Assembly (NCBI GenBank): GCA_002457235.1
Contig: NTJV01000004.1
Coordinates: 1 to 34,326, forward strand
DNA: 34,326 nucleotides
Reading direction: 5' to 3'
Source of the DNA: Puniceicoccaceae bacterium MED-G32
GTDB taxonomy: Bacteria; Verrucomicrobiota; Verrucomicrobiia; Opitutales; Coraliomargaritaceae
The position numbers were made by a program, and so were the translations under genes. Shown here in pieces: positions 18,052-26,173 of this stretch. Positions within the stretch are counted from its first letter, which is position 1, and the number at the start of each line of letters is the position of its first letter. The notes beneath the pieces were generated by a model. It searched no databases, was not told where the DNA came from, and worked only from the letters and a program-made list of their open reading frames with translations.

Positions 18052-18078
18052 TTGCAATAGTAATTTAGATTATTGCAA
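18052..18078. promoter_or_regulatory. 8-11-8 inverted repeat between carbonic anhydrase gene and feoA
   Basis: TTGCAATA (18052-18059) and TATTGCAA (18071-18078) flank an 11-base spacer. No T-run follows on the minus strand, so an intrinsic terminator is unlikely. A second regulator site for feoA is possible. Confidence 0.4.
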
Positions 18079-18086
18079 ACTTTGAG

Positions 18087-18623
18087 CTAATTTTTTGTAG
18101 AAAATTTGGACTTATGAAATCGTGCGGTTATGATATATTTTTCAGCCCAGGGTTTAAGTGATAGGCGCTCTTTTTCACTCAATGTTCGTACGATTTTTGC
18201 GGGAGAGCCTAATACAAGAGAACCTTCAGGAATTTGGCTTCCTTTAGTGACAAGGGCATTCGCCCCAATAATGGACTGTTTGCCAATAGTAGCTCCATCA
18301 AGGATAGTTGCATTCATACCTACAAGGCATTCGTCATCGATAGTACATGCATGAATAACGGCTGAGTGTCCTACGGTGACAAATTTTCCGATAGAGACAC
18401 CAAAGTCGTCTGCCAGGTGAACGACAGAGCCATCTTGAATGTTTGATCCTTCATCAATACTTATGGTATTTATGTCACCACGTAAAACTGCACTATGCCA
18501 AATGCTGACGTTTCTCTTTAAATTGACTGCTCCAATCACAGTTGCTCCTTTAGCAATATAGACTGAGGGATCAATTTTTGGATCTGAATTCAAATATTTT
18601 TTCAATCGTTCTTCCAAAGTCAT
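18087..18623 (-). CDS. gamma-class carbonic anhydrase-like hexapeptide-repeat protein
   Basis: A left-handed beta-helix protein of the YrdA/PaaY/CaiE group, 178 residues. Hexapeptide repeats run through the whole chain, for example IGAVNLKRNVSIWHSAVLRGD and VGMNATILDGATIGKQSIIG. Three His residues spaced like the zinc ligands of gamma carbonic anhydrase are present (H69, H86, H91). Many members bind metal but show little or no carbonic anhydrase activity, so the reaction is uncertain. It lies between queE (16 bases) and feoA on the same strand. Confidence 0.88.
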   Translation of the reverse strand: MTLEERLKKYLNSDPKIDPSVYIAKGATVIGAVNLKRNVSIWHSAVLRGDINTISIDEGSNIQDGSVVHLADDFGVSIGKFVTVGHSAVIHACTIDDECLVGMNATILDGATIGKQSIIGANALVTKGSQIPEGSLVLGSPAKIVRTLSEKERLSLKPWAEKYIITARFHKSKFSTKN

Positions 18624-18639
18624 AATTAGAAATGGTTAT

Positions 18640-19329
18640 TTAAAAGCCTAGGTTTCTATCACCACCTAAAGGAACATTGGGTTTAGAATGGCCATCTTTT
18701 TGATCGGCTGAAAAGAGTTTGTGAATTTGATAGCCTGCCCGAAATGGGTCACCGTGATCTTTGATCCATTCGGTTATGGTGTCTAAGATATTTGCATCAT
18801 TTCTTTTTGACCATTCTGGATGAAGCCAAACAGTTTCAACATTTGTAATATCAGGGAAACGTTCTAACCATTGCTGAATGGCGGATGTAGTATCAACAAT
18901 AAGCTTAATTTCATTAGCAGATTGAATATTTTTTTGCAGCGGTAATTTCCATTCTTTAGGGGAAAGGGTAATCCAATCGAACGTCCCTTTGATTTCAAAC
19001 GCACCAGATGTTTCTAAGTGTACGGGTAAATTTGCTTCTGAGCAAAGTGCACAAAGTTCATTTAAATTATGAATGGTTGGTTCACCTCCGGTAACTACCA
19101 CAATACTCGCATTATTTTTTTGAGCATTTTCTATCAAATCTTTTGGGTAAATTTTTTCAATAGTCTTTGGAATGAAATCAGGATGCCAAGTGCCTGCACT
19201 ATCACACCATGGGCAATGAACCGGACATCCAAATGTGCGAATAAAATAGGCAGAACGCCCCTGATGAATGCCTTCACCTTGCCAGGTAAAAAACTGTTCA
19301 TAAATAGGAAGCTTACCATTTTTAGTCAT
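18640..19329 (-). CDS. queE: 7-carboxy-7-deazaguanine synthase
   Basis: A radical SAM enzyme that contracts 6-carboxytetrahydropterin to 7-carboxy-7-deazaguanine in queuosine synthesis. The 229-residue protein begins with the substrate-binding FTWQGEGIHQGRSAYFIRT, followed by the CxxxCxxC cluster motif in GCPVHCPWCDS. VVVTGGEPTIHN is the GGE motif for SAM. The order queC, queD, queE on one strand gives a complete route from the pterin to preQ0, apart from the GTP cyclohydrolase. No Shine-Dalgarno site is seen. Confidence 0.95.
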   Translation of the reverse strand: MTKNGKLPIYEQFFTWQGEGIHQGRSAYFIRTFGCPVHCPWCDSAGTWHPDFIPKTIEKIYPKDLIENAQKNNASIVVVTGGEPTIHNLNELCALCSEANLPVHLETSGAFEIKGTFDWITLSPKEWKLPLQKNIQSANEIKLIVDTTSAIQQWLERFPDITNVETVWLHPEWSKRNDANILDTITEWIKDHGDPFRAGYQIHKLFSADQKDGHSKPNVPLGGDRNLGF

Positions 19330-19362
19330 ACTTTTTAGGGTGCTTAATCTCTTTTACGAAGG

Positions 19363-19803
19363 TTACTTGTTTTTTGGAATGTAGCTAACAAAATTTTTCT
19401 CGTCTTCATAAAGTTTAAGACTACGAATGGAGACTCTGCCTTTTTCATGAGCTTCAATTAATTGTGAAAATGTCTCGTATAGAAACAGAGCAATTCCTTC
19501 GCAAGAGGCATTGTCCACCCATAATATTTTGAATAAATCCTTAAATTCACTTTGGGATAAGGATTGTACCTGACTATCTTTTTTAGAAAAAAGACATGCA
19601 TGATCTAGATGTTCATCGATAAATGCTTTGAGGTATTTCAAATTTCCAAAATCAACAACGAATCCATTGGCATCTAATTCAGTCGCTTCAAATTCAATGA
19701 CGATTGTCCAATTATGACCATGAATTTTTGAGCAATGACCTTTGTGTAAAGGTTGTCTATGAGCAAAAGGTATATCTTTATAAGTTTTTGAGCAGGTAAG
19801 CAT
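19363..19803 (-). CDS. queD: 6-carboxy-5,6,7,8-tetrahydropterin synthase
   Basis: It makes 6-carboxytetrahydropterin from dihydroneopterin triphosphate. The 146-residue protein is a T-fold enzyme. The zinc ligands are expected in FAHRQPLHKGHCSKIHGHNW, where the Cys would be catalytic. LDHACLF provides the usual second-half His. It starts two bases after the queC stop, so the two are probably coupled. Confidence 0.93.
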   Translation of the reverse strand: MLTCSKTYKDIPFAHRQPLHKGHCSKIHGHNWTIVIEFEATELDANGFVVDFGNLKYLKAFIDEHLDHACLFSKKDSQVQSLSQSEFKDLFKILWVDNASCEGIALFLYETFSQLIEAHEKGRVSIRSLKLYEDEKNFVSYIPKNK

Positions 19804-19805
19804 GT

Positions 19806-20528
19806 TTAGTATTCCTCATTCAATTTCCAATTGGTTTCAAGCATTTGTTCTATAGTTGGTGCTTGAGCTTCGTATTCTGTTGGGTCTTCAACACCCGCTA
19901 AGTAAAAGGCTTCTCTTCTTTCTACGCAAGTACCACAGCGACCGCAATGTAGCTCATTACCTTGATAGCAAGACCAAGTCTTTTCATAAGGCACTTGGAG
20001 TTGTGCTCCTAATTTACAAATCCCCGCCTTTGTCATATCAACAAAGGGACGATTAAGCTTCACTGAATGCCAGTCGCATAATTGCATTACCTCGTTCATG
20101 CCATTTGCAAAGGATTCACGGCAGTCCGGATAAATAGTATGGTCTCCCGCATGGGCTGCATAGCTGACTGAGCTCGCTTTGCAATTAATTGCCCAAGCTG
20201 TTGCTAAGGAAAGGAGAATCATATTTCTATTAGGAACAACAGTCGCTTTCATCGATTCTTTCTCATAATGTCCTTGGGGAATAGCTTGCTCAGGGTTGAT
20301 TAGACTGCTGTTAGACAATAGTTCAGTCACGGAAGTTAGGTCTATGATTTTGTGTTCAACAGATACTTGTTCACATAGACTTTTTGCATAATTGAGTTCT
20401 CTCTTATGTTTCTGACCATAGTCGATAGATAGACAGCGAACCGTGTAATTATCGTTCAATAATTTGTAGAGTAAGACGGTTGAGTCCATGCCCCCTGAAT
20501 AAATTAATATAGTATTCTGTTTTTGCAT
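19806..20528 (-). CDS. queC: 7-cyano-7-deazaguanine synthase
   Basis: It converts 7-carboxy-7-deazaguanine to preQ0 using ATP and ammonia. The 240-residue protein has the PP-loop SGGMDST near the start and a C-terminal zinc site in CYQGNELHCGRCGTC. VVPNRNMILLSLA and SYAAHAGDHTIYPDCR are also typical. ATG 20528 is preferred to an upstream in-frame ATG at 20585, because family members begin shortly before the PP-loop. The 147-base leader shows no recognisable preQ1 riboswitch. Confidence 0.95.
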   Translation of the reverse strand: MQKQNTILIYSGGMDSTVLLYKLLNDNYTVRCLSIDYGQKHKRELNYAKSLCEQVSVEHKIIDLTSVTELLSNSSLINPEQAIPQGHYEKESMKATVVPNRNMILLSLATAWAINCKASSVSYAAHAGDHTIYPDCRESFANGMNEVMQLCDWHSVKLNRPFVDMTKAGICKLGAQLQVPYEKTWSCYQGNELHCGRCGTCVERREAFYLAGVEDPTEYEAQAPTIEQMLETNWKLNEEY

Positions 20529-20614
20529 GAATTGATTGTTAGCGAGAATATAGATGTAGTATTTGAAAATTCGATTTAACTGCAATGAATAATTCTTTTT
20601 TAAAGTAGGGTTTT

Positions 20615-20628
20615 TTATCTTTAGATAA
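20615..20628. repeat. 6-2-6 inverted repeat in queC/cyclase divergent region
   Basis: TTATCT-TT-AGATAA is a 14-base palindrome. It lies 86 bases before queC and 47 before the cyclase gene. It could be an operator; nothing further supports this. Confidence 0.35.
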
Positions 20629-20641
20629 TCAGACTAACTCG

Positions 20642-20672
20642 TTGACAGTAAGCAGATAAAAATTTTTATAAG
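20642..20672 (+). promoter_or_regulatory. candidate promoter for the EIIA-cyclase gene
   Basis: A perfect TTGACA at 20642-20647 is followed by TATAAG at 20667-20672 (19-base spacer) or TTTATA at 20665-20670 (17-base spacer). The predicted transcription start falls on or just after ATG 20676. A 14-base palindrome, ATAAAAATTTTTAT (20656-20669), overlaps the -10 region. Confidence 0.45.
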
Positions 20673-20675
20673 ATA

Positions 20676-22031
20676 ATGCGAATCGATCGTTATATAGCAC
20701 AAAATAGGGTCATTGATATTGAGAGTCATGATTTCAAAGGTGCTTTAGAGGAGTTGCTAGATGTTTGTGAATTACCTAAAGCGACTCGCATAAAAAAATC
20801 AGATTTGATGGAAGAGTTGTTAGATCGAGAAACTCAAATGACAACTTATTTAGGGAATGGAGTTTGTTTACCGCATGCCCGTGTCAAAATGAAACGCCCT
20901 TATATGATAGCAGTAGGTCGTTGTCCGAAAGGTTTGGAATTTAAAGGACAAAGAGATTATCCTGAGATTCGTTATCTATTTTTATTATTAGCAGCAGAAA
21001 ATGCGCGGAGTTACCTGTATGGTTTGGCGGCACTGGCAAGAGTATTTCAAGATAATGCTCAAATGGCTCGATTAGCTAGTGCACAGTCTTTAGTTGAATT
21101 TAAGCGAGAGTTGAAGTCTGTCTTTGGAGGGCAGGGAAGAACAACGATTAAGGGACATAATCGTTTTAATTTCTTAATGCTTAAGGAAGCGGCAAAAATT
21201 GCGAAAGGTTCTAATTGTTCCTCAGTTGTAGTTTTTGGTGATACCTTTGGTGGCGGAATTGAGATTGGTAATTTTTTTAGTGGATTTAAGACCGTACTCA
21301 TTGCTCACGGAAGTTCTGAGGCGATTAAACTCAAAGATAAAATTGATGCAGTACTGCCTGTGCGTGCTTATAGCCAACAGCGTTTGTCTCAATTAAGAAG
21401 TGCGGTGTTAATTGGCTTGGCGCGAGGAGTTTTCAAAAGTACAGATCGCTTGTGTTGCGTAGGTGGTATTCCCCAAAGTAATCAATTCGATAGTGTGGTT
21501 GTAGTTGATATTGATCGTGAATTTAGATCCTTATTAATTGATCGTTCAGATGTATTGCCTTCGAATGTTTTACCCGAGGTTGTTGAGCGTGTGCTTGGTA
21601 TTGCTACAGAACTGGCAATGGAAGGCCGAGAAGGACATTCAGTCGGTTGCTTATTTACAATTGGAAGTGCCGATAAGATTAACCAATATACAAAGCCTTT
21701 AATCCTAAATCCGTTTCACGGATACGATGAAGAAGATCGGAATATATTGAATCCATTTATGGATGAAACGGTTAAGGAATTATCCACTATTGATGGGGCT
21801 TTTGTTATACGAGGAGATGGGGTTTTACTGTCTGCAGGCTCATTGATTCATGCTCCAGATTACAACCATCGTTTGCCTAGTGGTTATGGGAGTCGTCATG
21901 CCGCTGCAGCTGCAATAACTAGTGTAGTCGATTGCTTATGTGTAGTCGTTTCAAGTAGCACGGGTCAGGTTTCATTATTCCGAAAAGGAGAGATGCTTCC
22001 ATTGATTGAAAAAAGCTTTGTTCAACGCTGA
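20676..22031 (+). CDS. PTS EIIA-like / CdaZ-type diadenylate cyclase fusion protein
   Basis: A 451-residue cytoplasmic protein with three parts. Residues 1-150 resemble a PTS EIIA (fructose/nitrogen type) domain, with GNGVCLPHAR placing a phosphoacceptor-type His at 67. Residues 165-300 look like the pyruvate-kinase-C-like domain found in CdaZ. Residues 310-451 form a DAC domain, with LAMEGREGHSVG, NPF-GY, DGA (373-375) and the GSRHAAAAAIT segment. DAC domains make c-di-AMP from two ATP. The usual RHR motif reads R407-H408-A409, so activity is uncertain. The fusion suggests that sugar or nitrogen PTS signals control c-di-AMP levels, but this is inference. No other PTS gene is in the window. 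Confidence 0.85.
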   Translation: MRIDRYIAQNRVIDIESHDFKGALEELLDVCELPKATRIKKSDLMEELLDRETQMTTYLGNGVCLPHARVKMKRPYMIAVGRCPKGLEFKGQRDYPEIRYLFLLLAAENARSYLYGLAALARVFQDNAQMARLASAQSLVEFKRELKSVFGGQGRTTIKGHNRFNFLMLKEAAKIAKGSNCSSVVVFGDTFGGGIEIGNFFSGFKTVLIAHGSSEAIKLKDKIDAVLPVRAYSQQRLSQLRSAVLIGLARGVFKSTDRLCCVGGIPQSNQFDSVVVVDIDREFRSLLIDRSDVLPSNVLPEVVERVLGIATELAMEGREGHSVGCLFTIGSADKINQYTKPLILNPFHGYDEEDRNILNPFMDETVKELSTIDGAFVIRGDGVLLSAGSLIHAPDYNHRLPSGYGSRHAAAAAITSVVDCLCVVVSSSTGQVSLFRKGEMLPLIEKSFVQR

Positions 22032-22036
22032 TTGCG

Positions 22037-22065
22037 TCTGTATGCAGTTTTTTGTTGCAAACAGA
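22037..22065 (+). promoter_or_regulatory. imperfect hairpin between the cyclase gene and trpA
   Basis: Arms TCTGT-A-TGCA and TGCA-A-ACAGA pair with one A-A mismatch around a nine-base T-rich loop. It starts five bases after the cyclase stop. No T-run follows the stem, so it is a poor intrinsic terminator; it may protect the 3' end or mark a regulatory site. Confidence 0.35.
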
Positions 22066-22090
22066 TGGATTAAAAAAATGAATCATAATC

Positions 22091-22900
22091 GTGAATTCTA
22101 GAATCCAAAATATTTTTGCTCAGTGTAAAAAAGAAGAGCGTGCTTGTTTCGTTGCCTATCTATGTGCAGGTGATCCTAATTATGAGAGTTCAATCGAAGC
22201 TTGTCGAAGTTTAATTGATTCAGGAATTGATATACTAGAATTAGGCGTTCCTTTTTCTGATCCCTTAGCAGATGGTTTGACCAACCAGCTTGCTGCTCAG
22301 CGAGCTCTAGAATCAGGTATGACAAGTGAAAAAGTTTTTAAGCTAGTGGAAGCCATTCGAAGTTTCAGTTCCATTCCAATCGTATTTTATACTTATTATA
22401 ATCTAGTTTTTTCTATGGGAAGTGAAACTTATGCCAAGCGAGCAAAAAAGGCAGGAGTGGATGCGTTATTGACCTTAGATTTACCGCCAGAAGAATCACA
22501 AGTGCACTTGGATGCCTGTGAGGCGGAAGAAATAGAGACAGTATTTATTGTGGCACCGACAACACCTGAAGAGCGTTTAGTGAAAATCTGTGAAGCGACT
22601 ACGGGTTTTATTTATTATGTATCACGTGAAGGAGTGACTGGTGAGCAAACAAATTTATCACAGGGGATACAATCTCGTGTAGATTTAATAAAGCGCTATA
22701 CAAACTTGCCGGTTGTTGTTGGATTTGGCGTATCTAATTCAGATCATGTTCGTACCATTGCACAAGTGGCTGATGGTGTTGTTGTAGGAAGCGCAATTGT
22801 CAATTGTATCGCCCAAAACCTTGATAATCCAAAAAATATAGAATTCGCTTTGAAAGATAAAATGAAGGTACTTCTTGAAACAAATGCTCTTAAAGGATGA
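22091..22900 (+). CDS. trpA: tryptophan synthase alpha subunit
   Basis: TrpA cleaves indole-3-glycerol phosphate to indole and glyceraldehyde-3-phosphate. The 269-residue TIM-barrel protein has the catalytic Glu in LELGVPFSDP and the catalytic Asp in that SDPLADG stretch, then YYVSREGVTGEQ and VVVGFGVSN for phosphate binding. Where most TrpA proteins have ADGP, this one reads ADGL. The start is GTG at 22091. trpB is not adjacent, so the partner gene lies elsewhere. Confidence 0.93.
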   Translation: MNSRIQNIFAQCKKEERACFVAYLCAGDPNYESSIEACRSLIDSGIDILELGVPFSDPLADGLTNQLAAQRALESGMTSEKVFKLVEAIRSFSSIPIVFYTYYNLVFSMGSETYAKRAKKAGVDALLTLDLPPEESQVHLDACEAEEIETVFIVAPTTPEERLVKICEATTGFIYYVSREGVTGEQTNLSQGIQSRVDLIKRYTNLPVVVGFGVSNSDHVRTIAQVADGVVVGSAIVNCIAQNLDNPKNIEFALKDKMKVLLETNALKG

Positions 22901-22940
22901 TTCTTTGAAGTTTTCTCCCTTGTCTAAGTTTAAAACCCTA

Positions 22941-22952
22941 ATCAAATTTGAT
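22941..22952. repeat. 12-bp palindrome just upstream of the manC-type gene
   Basis: ATCAAATTTGAT is a perfect palindrome ending two bases before ATG 22955. Too short and AT-rich to assign a role. Confidence 0.3.
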
Positions 22953-22954
22953 GC

Positions 22955-24046
22955 ATGAATAATCGATTTGTTGTTATAATGGCAGGAGGTAATGGTGAAC
23001 GATTTTGGCCAGAAAGTCGTAAAGCTTTACCTAAGCAATTTTTGCCAATTGTTGGTGATCAACCAATGCTTACTCAAACTATCAATCGGCTGAAAGGCAT
23101 GATTGATCCTCATAACATTTTTGTGATTGCAGGAGAACAACATCGTTCAGTGATTATTGATATTTGCCCTGATTTAGATCCTGAGAAAGTCATTGGTGAG
23201 CCGATCGGTAGAGATACTGCACCAGCTGTTGCCTTAGCAACTACACTTGTATCAAGAGAAAATCCGAATGCCGTATTTGCTATGTTGCCTGCAGATGCGG
23301 TAATCCATGATGCGAATAATTTTTGTTCAGTTTTGGAATCAGCATTTGTTTTGGCTGAAGCAGAACCTGTCCTTGTTACAATAGGGATTAAACCAACTTC
23401 ACCAGCTACAGGTTATGGCTACATCAAAAAGTCAGAAGCGAAAGGAGAGTATGCAGGACTTCAATCATTCCATGTGAGTCGATTTGTGGAAAAACCTAAT
23501 TTGGAGAAAGCCAAGGAGTATTTAGCTTCTGGAGATTTTTATTGGAACGCAGGAATGTTTATTTGGTCAGTTGATTCTATACGTGCTGAATTTGAAAAAA
23601 ATTGTGCAGGTTTATGGAAGTCATTACTTTCCGTGAATCAAGCATTAGATGGTGGCGAACCATTAGGTGATATTTTAGCTCGTGAATACCCAACGATTGA
23701 AAAGATTTCAGTCGATTATGCGGTTATTGAAAAAGCAAATAATGTTGCTATGATTGAATCGACTTTCGACTGGGACGATGTTGGTGAATGGTCTGCTATT
23801 GAACGTCATAATGATTCAGACAAAGAAGGAAATTGTTTTCAGGGACAAATTAAAGGTCTAGAAGCACAAGGTAATATTGCCTATAATCGAGAAAAAGATC
23901 ATCTAGTTACCCTGTTAGGTGTAGAAGGTTTAATTGTCGTACATACGAAAGATGCTACTTTGATCTGTAAAAAAGAAGAATCACAAGCGGTGAAAAACTT
24001 AGTTAAGAAAATTTCAGCCGATGATAATTTAGCCAATTTTGTTTGA
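22955..24046 (+). CDS. manC: mannose-1-phosphate guanylyltransferase
   Basis: It forms GDP-mannose (or a related nucleotide sugar) from mannose-1-phosphate and GTP for surface polysaccharides. The 363-residue protein has the nucleotidyltransferase signature GGNGERFWPESR followed by PKQF, then FVEKPNLEKAKEYL and FYWNAGMFIW. The C-terminal part has a short left-handed beta-helix-like region. It lacks the extra phosphomannose isomerase domain of bifunctional enzymes. The stop overlaps the next start as TTGA, implying coupling with ruvX. Confidence 0.9.
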   Translation: MNNRFVVIMAGGNGERFWPESRKALPKQFLPIVGDQPMLTQTINRLKGMIDPHNIFVIAGEQHRSVIIDICPDLDPEKVIGEPIGRDTAPAVALATTLVSRENPNAVFAMLPADAVIHDANNFCSVLESAFVLAEAEPVLVTIGIKPTSPATGYGYIKKSEAKGEYAGLQSFHVSRFVEKPNLEKAKEYLASGDFYWNAGMFIWSVDSIRAEFEKNCAGLWKSLLSVNQALDGGEPLGDILAREYPTIEKISVDYAVIEKANNVAMIESTFDWDDVGEWSAIERHNDSDKEGNCFQGQIKGLEAQGNIAYNREKDHLVTLLGVEGLIVVHTKDATLICKKEESQAVKNLVKKISADDNLANFV

Positions 24047-24465
24047 ATGTCTTAGGAATAGATTGGGGAGAAAAGAGAATTGGATTAGCCTTTGCTGATT
24101 CATTGGCTGTTGCGGTGCCGATTGAGCCAGCAATACAGAAGAAACTCAAAGAGCGATTGGCTTATATTGAAAACCAAATAAAAGAAAGAAAAGTTGATGC
24201 AATAGCTATCGGCTATCCTTTAAATATGGATGGTACTATTGGATTTAAGGCTAAAGAAGTAGATGTCTTTATTAAGAAACTAGAAAATCGATTTCATTTG
24301 CCGATAACTCGTGTGGATGAGCGTCTTACAAGCCACTTGGTTGAACAGGATTACAAGGGTCATAAAAAGAAAATCGACCCTAAGAGTGGAGCGATTGATT
24401 CAAGTGCTGCCTGTATTATATTACAGGATTTTTTAGGATTTTCAGGAGATTCAAAGCTTTCTTAA
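24043..24465 (+). CDS. ruvX: Holliday junction resolvase-like protein RuvX/YqgF
   Basis: A 140-residue RNase H-fold protein. YqgF proteins are linked to 16S rRNA 5' processing and to Holliday junction resolution in some bacteria. The first motif is LGIDWGEKRIGLAF, followed by IAIGYPLNMDGTIG, the VDERLTS motif and a closing Asp in GAIDSSAACIILQDFL. The start is taken as TTG 24043, which overlaps the manC stop by four bases, since the nearby ATG is out of frame. Confidence 0.92.
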   Translation: MNVLGIDWGEKRIGLAFADSLAVAVPIEPAIQKKLKERLAYIENQIKERKVDAIAIGYPLNMDGTIGFKAKEVDVFIKKLENRFHLPITRVDERLTSHLVEQDYKGHKKKIDPKSGAIDSSAACIILQDFLGFSGDSKLS

Positions 24466-24475
24466 AATTCCTTGC

Positions 24476-24506
24476 TTGACCGAATCTCTTTTGAATGCGA
24501 TTTAAT
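24476..24506 (+). promoter_or_regulatory. candidate promoter for tRNA-Gly
   Basis: TTGACC at 24476-24481, a 19-base spacer and TTTAAT at 24501-24506. The predicted transcription start, near 24513, is three bases before the mature 5' end. Confidence 0.4.
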
Positions 24507-24515
24507 AAGTCTCTA

Positions 24516-24590
<75 letters not shown>

Positions 24591-24632
24591 TTCCATAATT
24601 AGGATTTGGATGAAATGTATTTTGCTGAATAA

Positions 24633-25406
24633 ATGAAAAGCTTGCTCATAATACTTGCCAATTTCGTTCGTGAGCTAGGTGCTATCTTATTATTTATTAA
24701 TAAGTCACTAATTGCATTTTGGGTTTGTAAAAACCGCTTAAAAAAAATCATCCAAAGCACTTTAGAAATAGGATGTCGTTGTGTCTTCATTGTCTTAATT
24801 ATCGGGCTCTTTACAGGTATGGTAATGGGACTTCAAATGTATTATACGTTAATTAAGTTTGGTGCAGATGCCGCCTTAGGAACAGCAGTATCATTGTCTT
24901 TGATTCGTGAACTAGGCCCTGTGTTAACCGCATTGATGATCGTTGGCCAATCGGGCTCTGCTTTATGTTCTGAAATTGGCATCCAAAGGAATGGTGAGCA
25001 AGTAGATGCGTTAGAGACCATGGGTATTCATTCTATCGGGTTTTTGTCAGGACCTCGACTCTATGCTGGATTAATCAGCTTTCCTATTTTGACTGCATTT
25101 TTTGATTTGATTGGTTTATTGGGCGGTTATTTTTCTGGCTGTGTCTTGATGGGACTGGATGGGGATATTTATTGGAAAAAGGTGTTTTACAGTGTTCAGT
25201 TTATTGACGTATATGGAGGCTTTATTAAGTCTGTCTGTTTTGGAATTTTTACGATAGGAATTTGTACCTATGAGGGCTATTACGCACATTTAAATTCTTC
25301 TTATAAAGGGATACAAGGTGTGACACAAGCAGCGACAAAAGCGGTTGTTAAATCAAGTGTTTTGGTGTTAGTTTTTGATTACTTAATTACTTCTTTCTTA
25401 CTCTAA
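24633..25406 (+). CDS. mlaE: MlaE-type ABC transporter permease
   Basis: The membrane subunit of the Mla/MCE phospholipid transporter, in the inner membrane. The 257-residue polytopic protein has the family pattern VVMGLQ-like GMVMGLQMYY, then SLIRELGPVLTALMIVGQSGSALCSEIG, EQVDALETMGI and a final SSVLVLVFDYLITSFLL. It has normal MlaE length, with no N-terminal STAS domain. It begins 43 bases after the tRNA-Gly gene and leads the operon. Confidence 0.94.
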   Translation: MKSLLIILANFVRELGAILLFINKSLIAFWVCKNRLKKIIQSTLEIGCRCVFIVLIIGLFTGMVMGLQMYYTLIKFGADAALGTAVSLSLIRELGPVLTALMIVGQSGSALCSEIGIQRNGEQVDALETMGIHSIGFLSGPRLYAGLISFPILTAFFDLIGLLGGYFSGCVLMGLDGDIYWKKVFYSVQFIDVYGGFIKSVCFGIFTIGICTYEGYYAHLNSSYKGIQGVTQAATKAVVKSSVLVLVFDYLITSFLL

Positions 25407-25407
25407 A

Positions 25408-26160
25408 ATGAACTTTCAAATTAACATAAAAGGATTGAGTAAACATTTTGGTACTAACGTGGTTTTGGACGGAGTGGATCTTCAGATTACGGCAGAAACA
25501 ATTACTGCGGTTATAGGAAAAAGTGGCACGGGAAAATCAGTCTTGTTGAAACTGATTGCAGGAATTCTGGAAAAAAACTCAGGAACGATTGAATGTACTA
25601 AAATATTAGAGAGTGGCGAAGCTATTCCAATTAGCTTTAACGATATAGGCTTTAGTTATATGTTTCAAAATAATGCCTTATTTGATTCTATGACGGCTTT
25701 TGAAAATGTCGCATTGCCTTTAATTGAGGGAAATAATCCTTTACCTAAAGAAAAAGTTAAAGAAAAAGTGAATCATTTATTAGAGCAACTTGACTTAGCG
25801 TCTTCAAGCAATCGATATCCAGGAGAGCTTTCTGGTGGAATGAATAAGCGAATTGCTTTTGCTCGGGCGCTTGTCACTGAACCTAAAGTCGTATTATTTG
25901 ATGAGCCGACTACAGGACTAGACCCTGAAAGAAAATTTACTGTTTTTGACATGATTGAGAAATATAGAAATTTATTCGGTTTTTCTGCCTTATTAGTCAG
26001 CCATGATATTCCAGATGTTTATAAGATCGTTGATTCAGTTGCTTGGTTAGATGAAGGAAAGATTCAATTCTTTGGAAAACCAGAAAACATTGATCTTATT
26101 TCAGAAATCCCTATAAGGGAATATTTGAAAACTGGTCGTATTAGTTCACGTAATTTATAA
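25408..26160 (+). CDS. mlaF: MlaF-type ABC transporter ATP-binding protein
   Basis: The ATPase that drives lipid transport through MlaE. Walker A GKSGTGKS is at 37-44. YMFQNNALFDSMTAFENV contains the Q-loop. The MlaF-type signature is LSGGMNKRIAFARAL and the Walker B region is VVLFDEPTTGLDP. The ABC signature form LSGGMNKR, with its Met, is typical of the MCE group. The gene starts one base after the mlaE stop. Confidence 0.95.
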   Translation: MNFQINIKGLSKHFGTNVVLDGVDLQITAETITAVIGKSGTGKSVLLKLIAGILEKNSGTIECTKILESGEAIPISFNDIGFSYMFQNNALFDSMTAFENVALPLIEGNNPLPKEKVKEKVNHLLEQLDLASSSNRYPGELSGGMNKRIAFARALVTEPKVVLFDEPTTGLDPERKFTVFDMIEKYRNLFGFSALLVSHDIPDVYKIVDSVAWLDEGKIQFFGKPENIDLISEIPIREYLKTGRISSRNL

Positions 26161-26173
26161 TTTAAATAATAAT

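Noticed and set aside
20529-20675. preQ1 riboswitch upstream of queC
   Set aside because: I looked for the short C-rich aptamer with the A-rich tail on the minus strand. The segment with AAAAAACCCTACTTT does not form the required stem and pseudoknot pattern.
24599-24790. 63-residue minus-strand frame across the mlaE start
   Set aside because: It is antisense to mlaE, with no family-like features.
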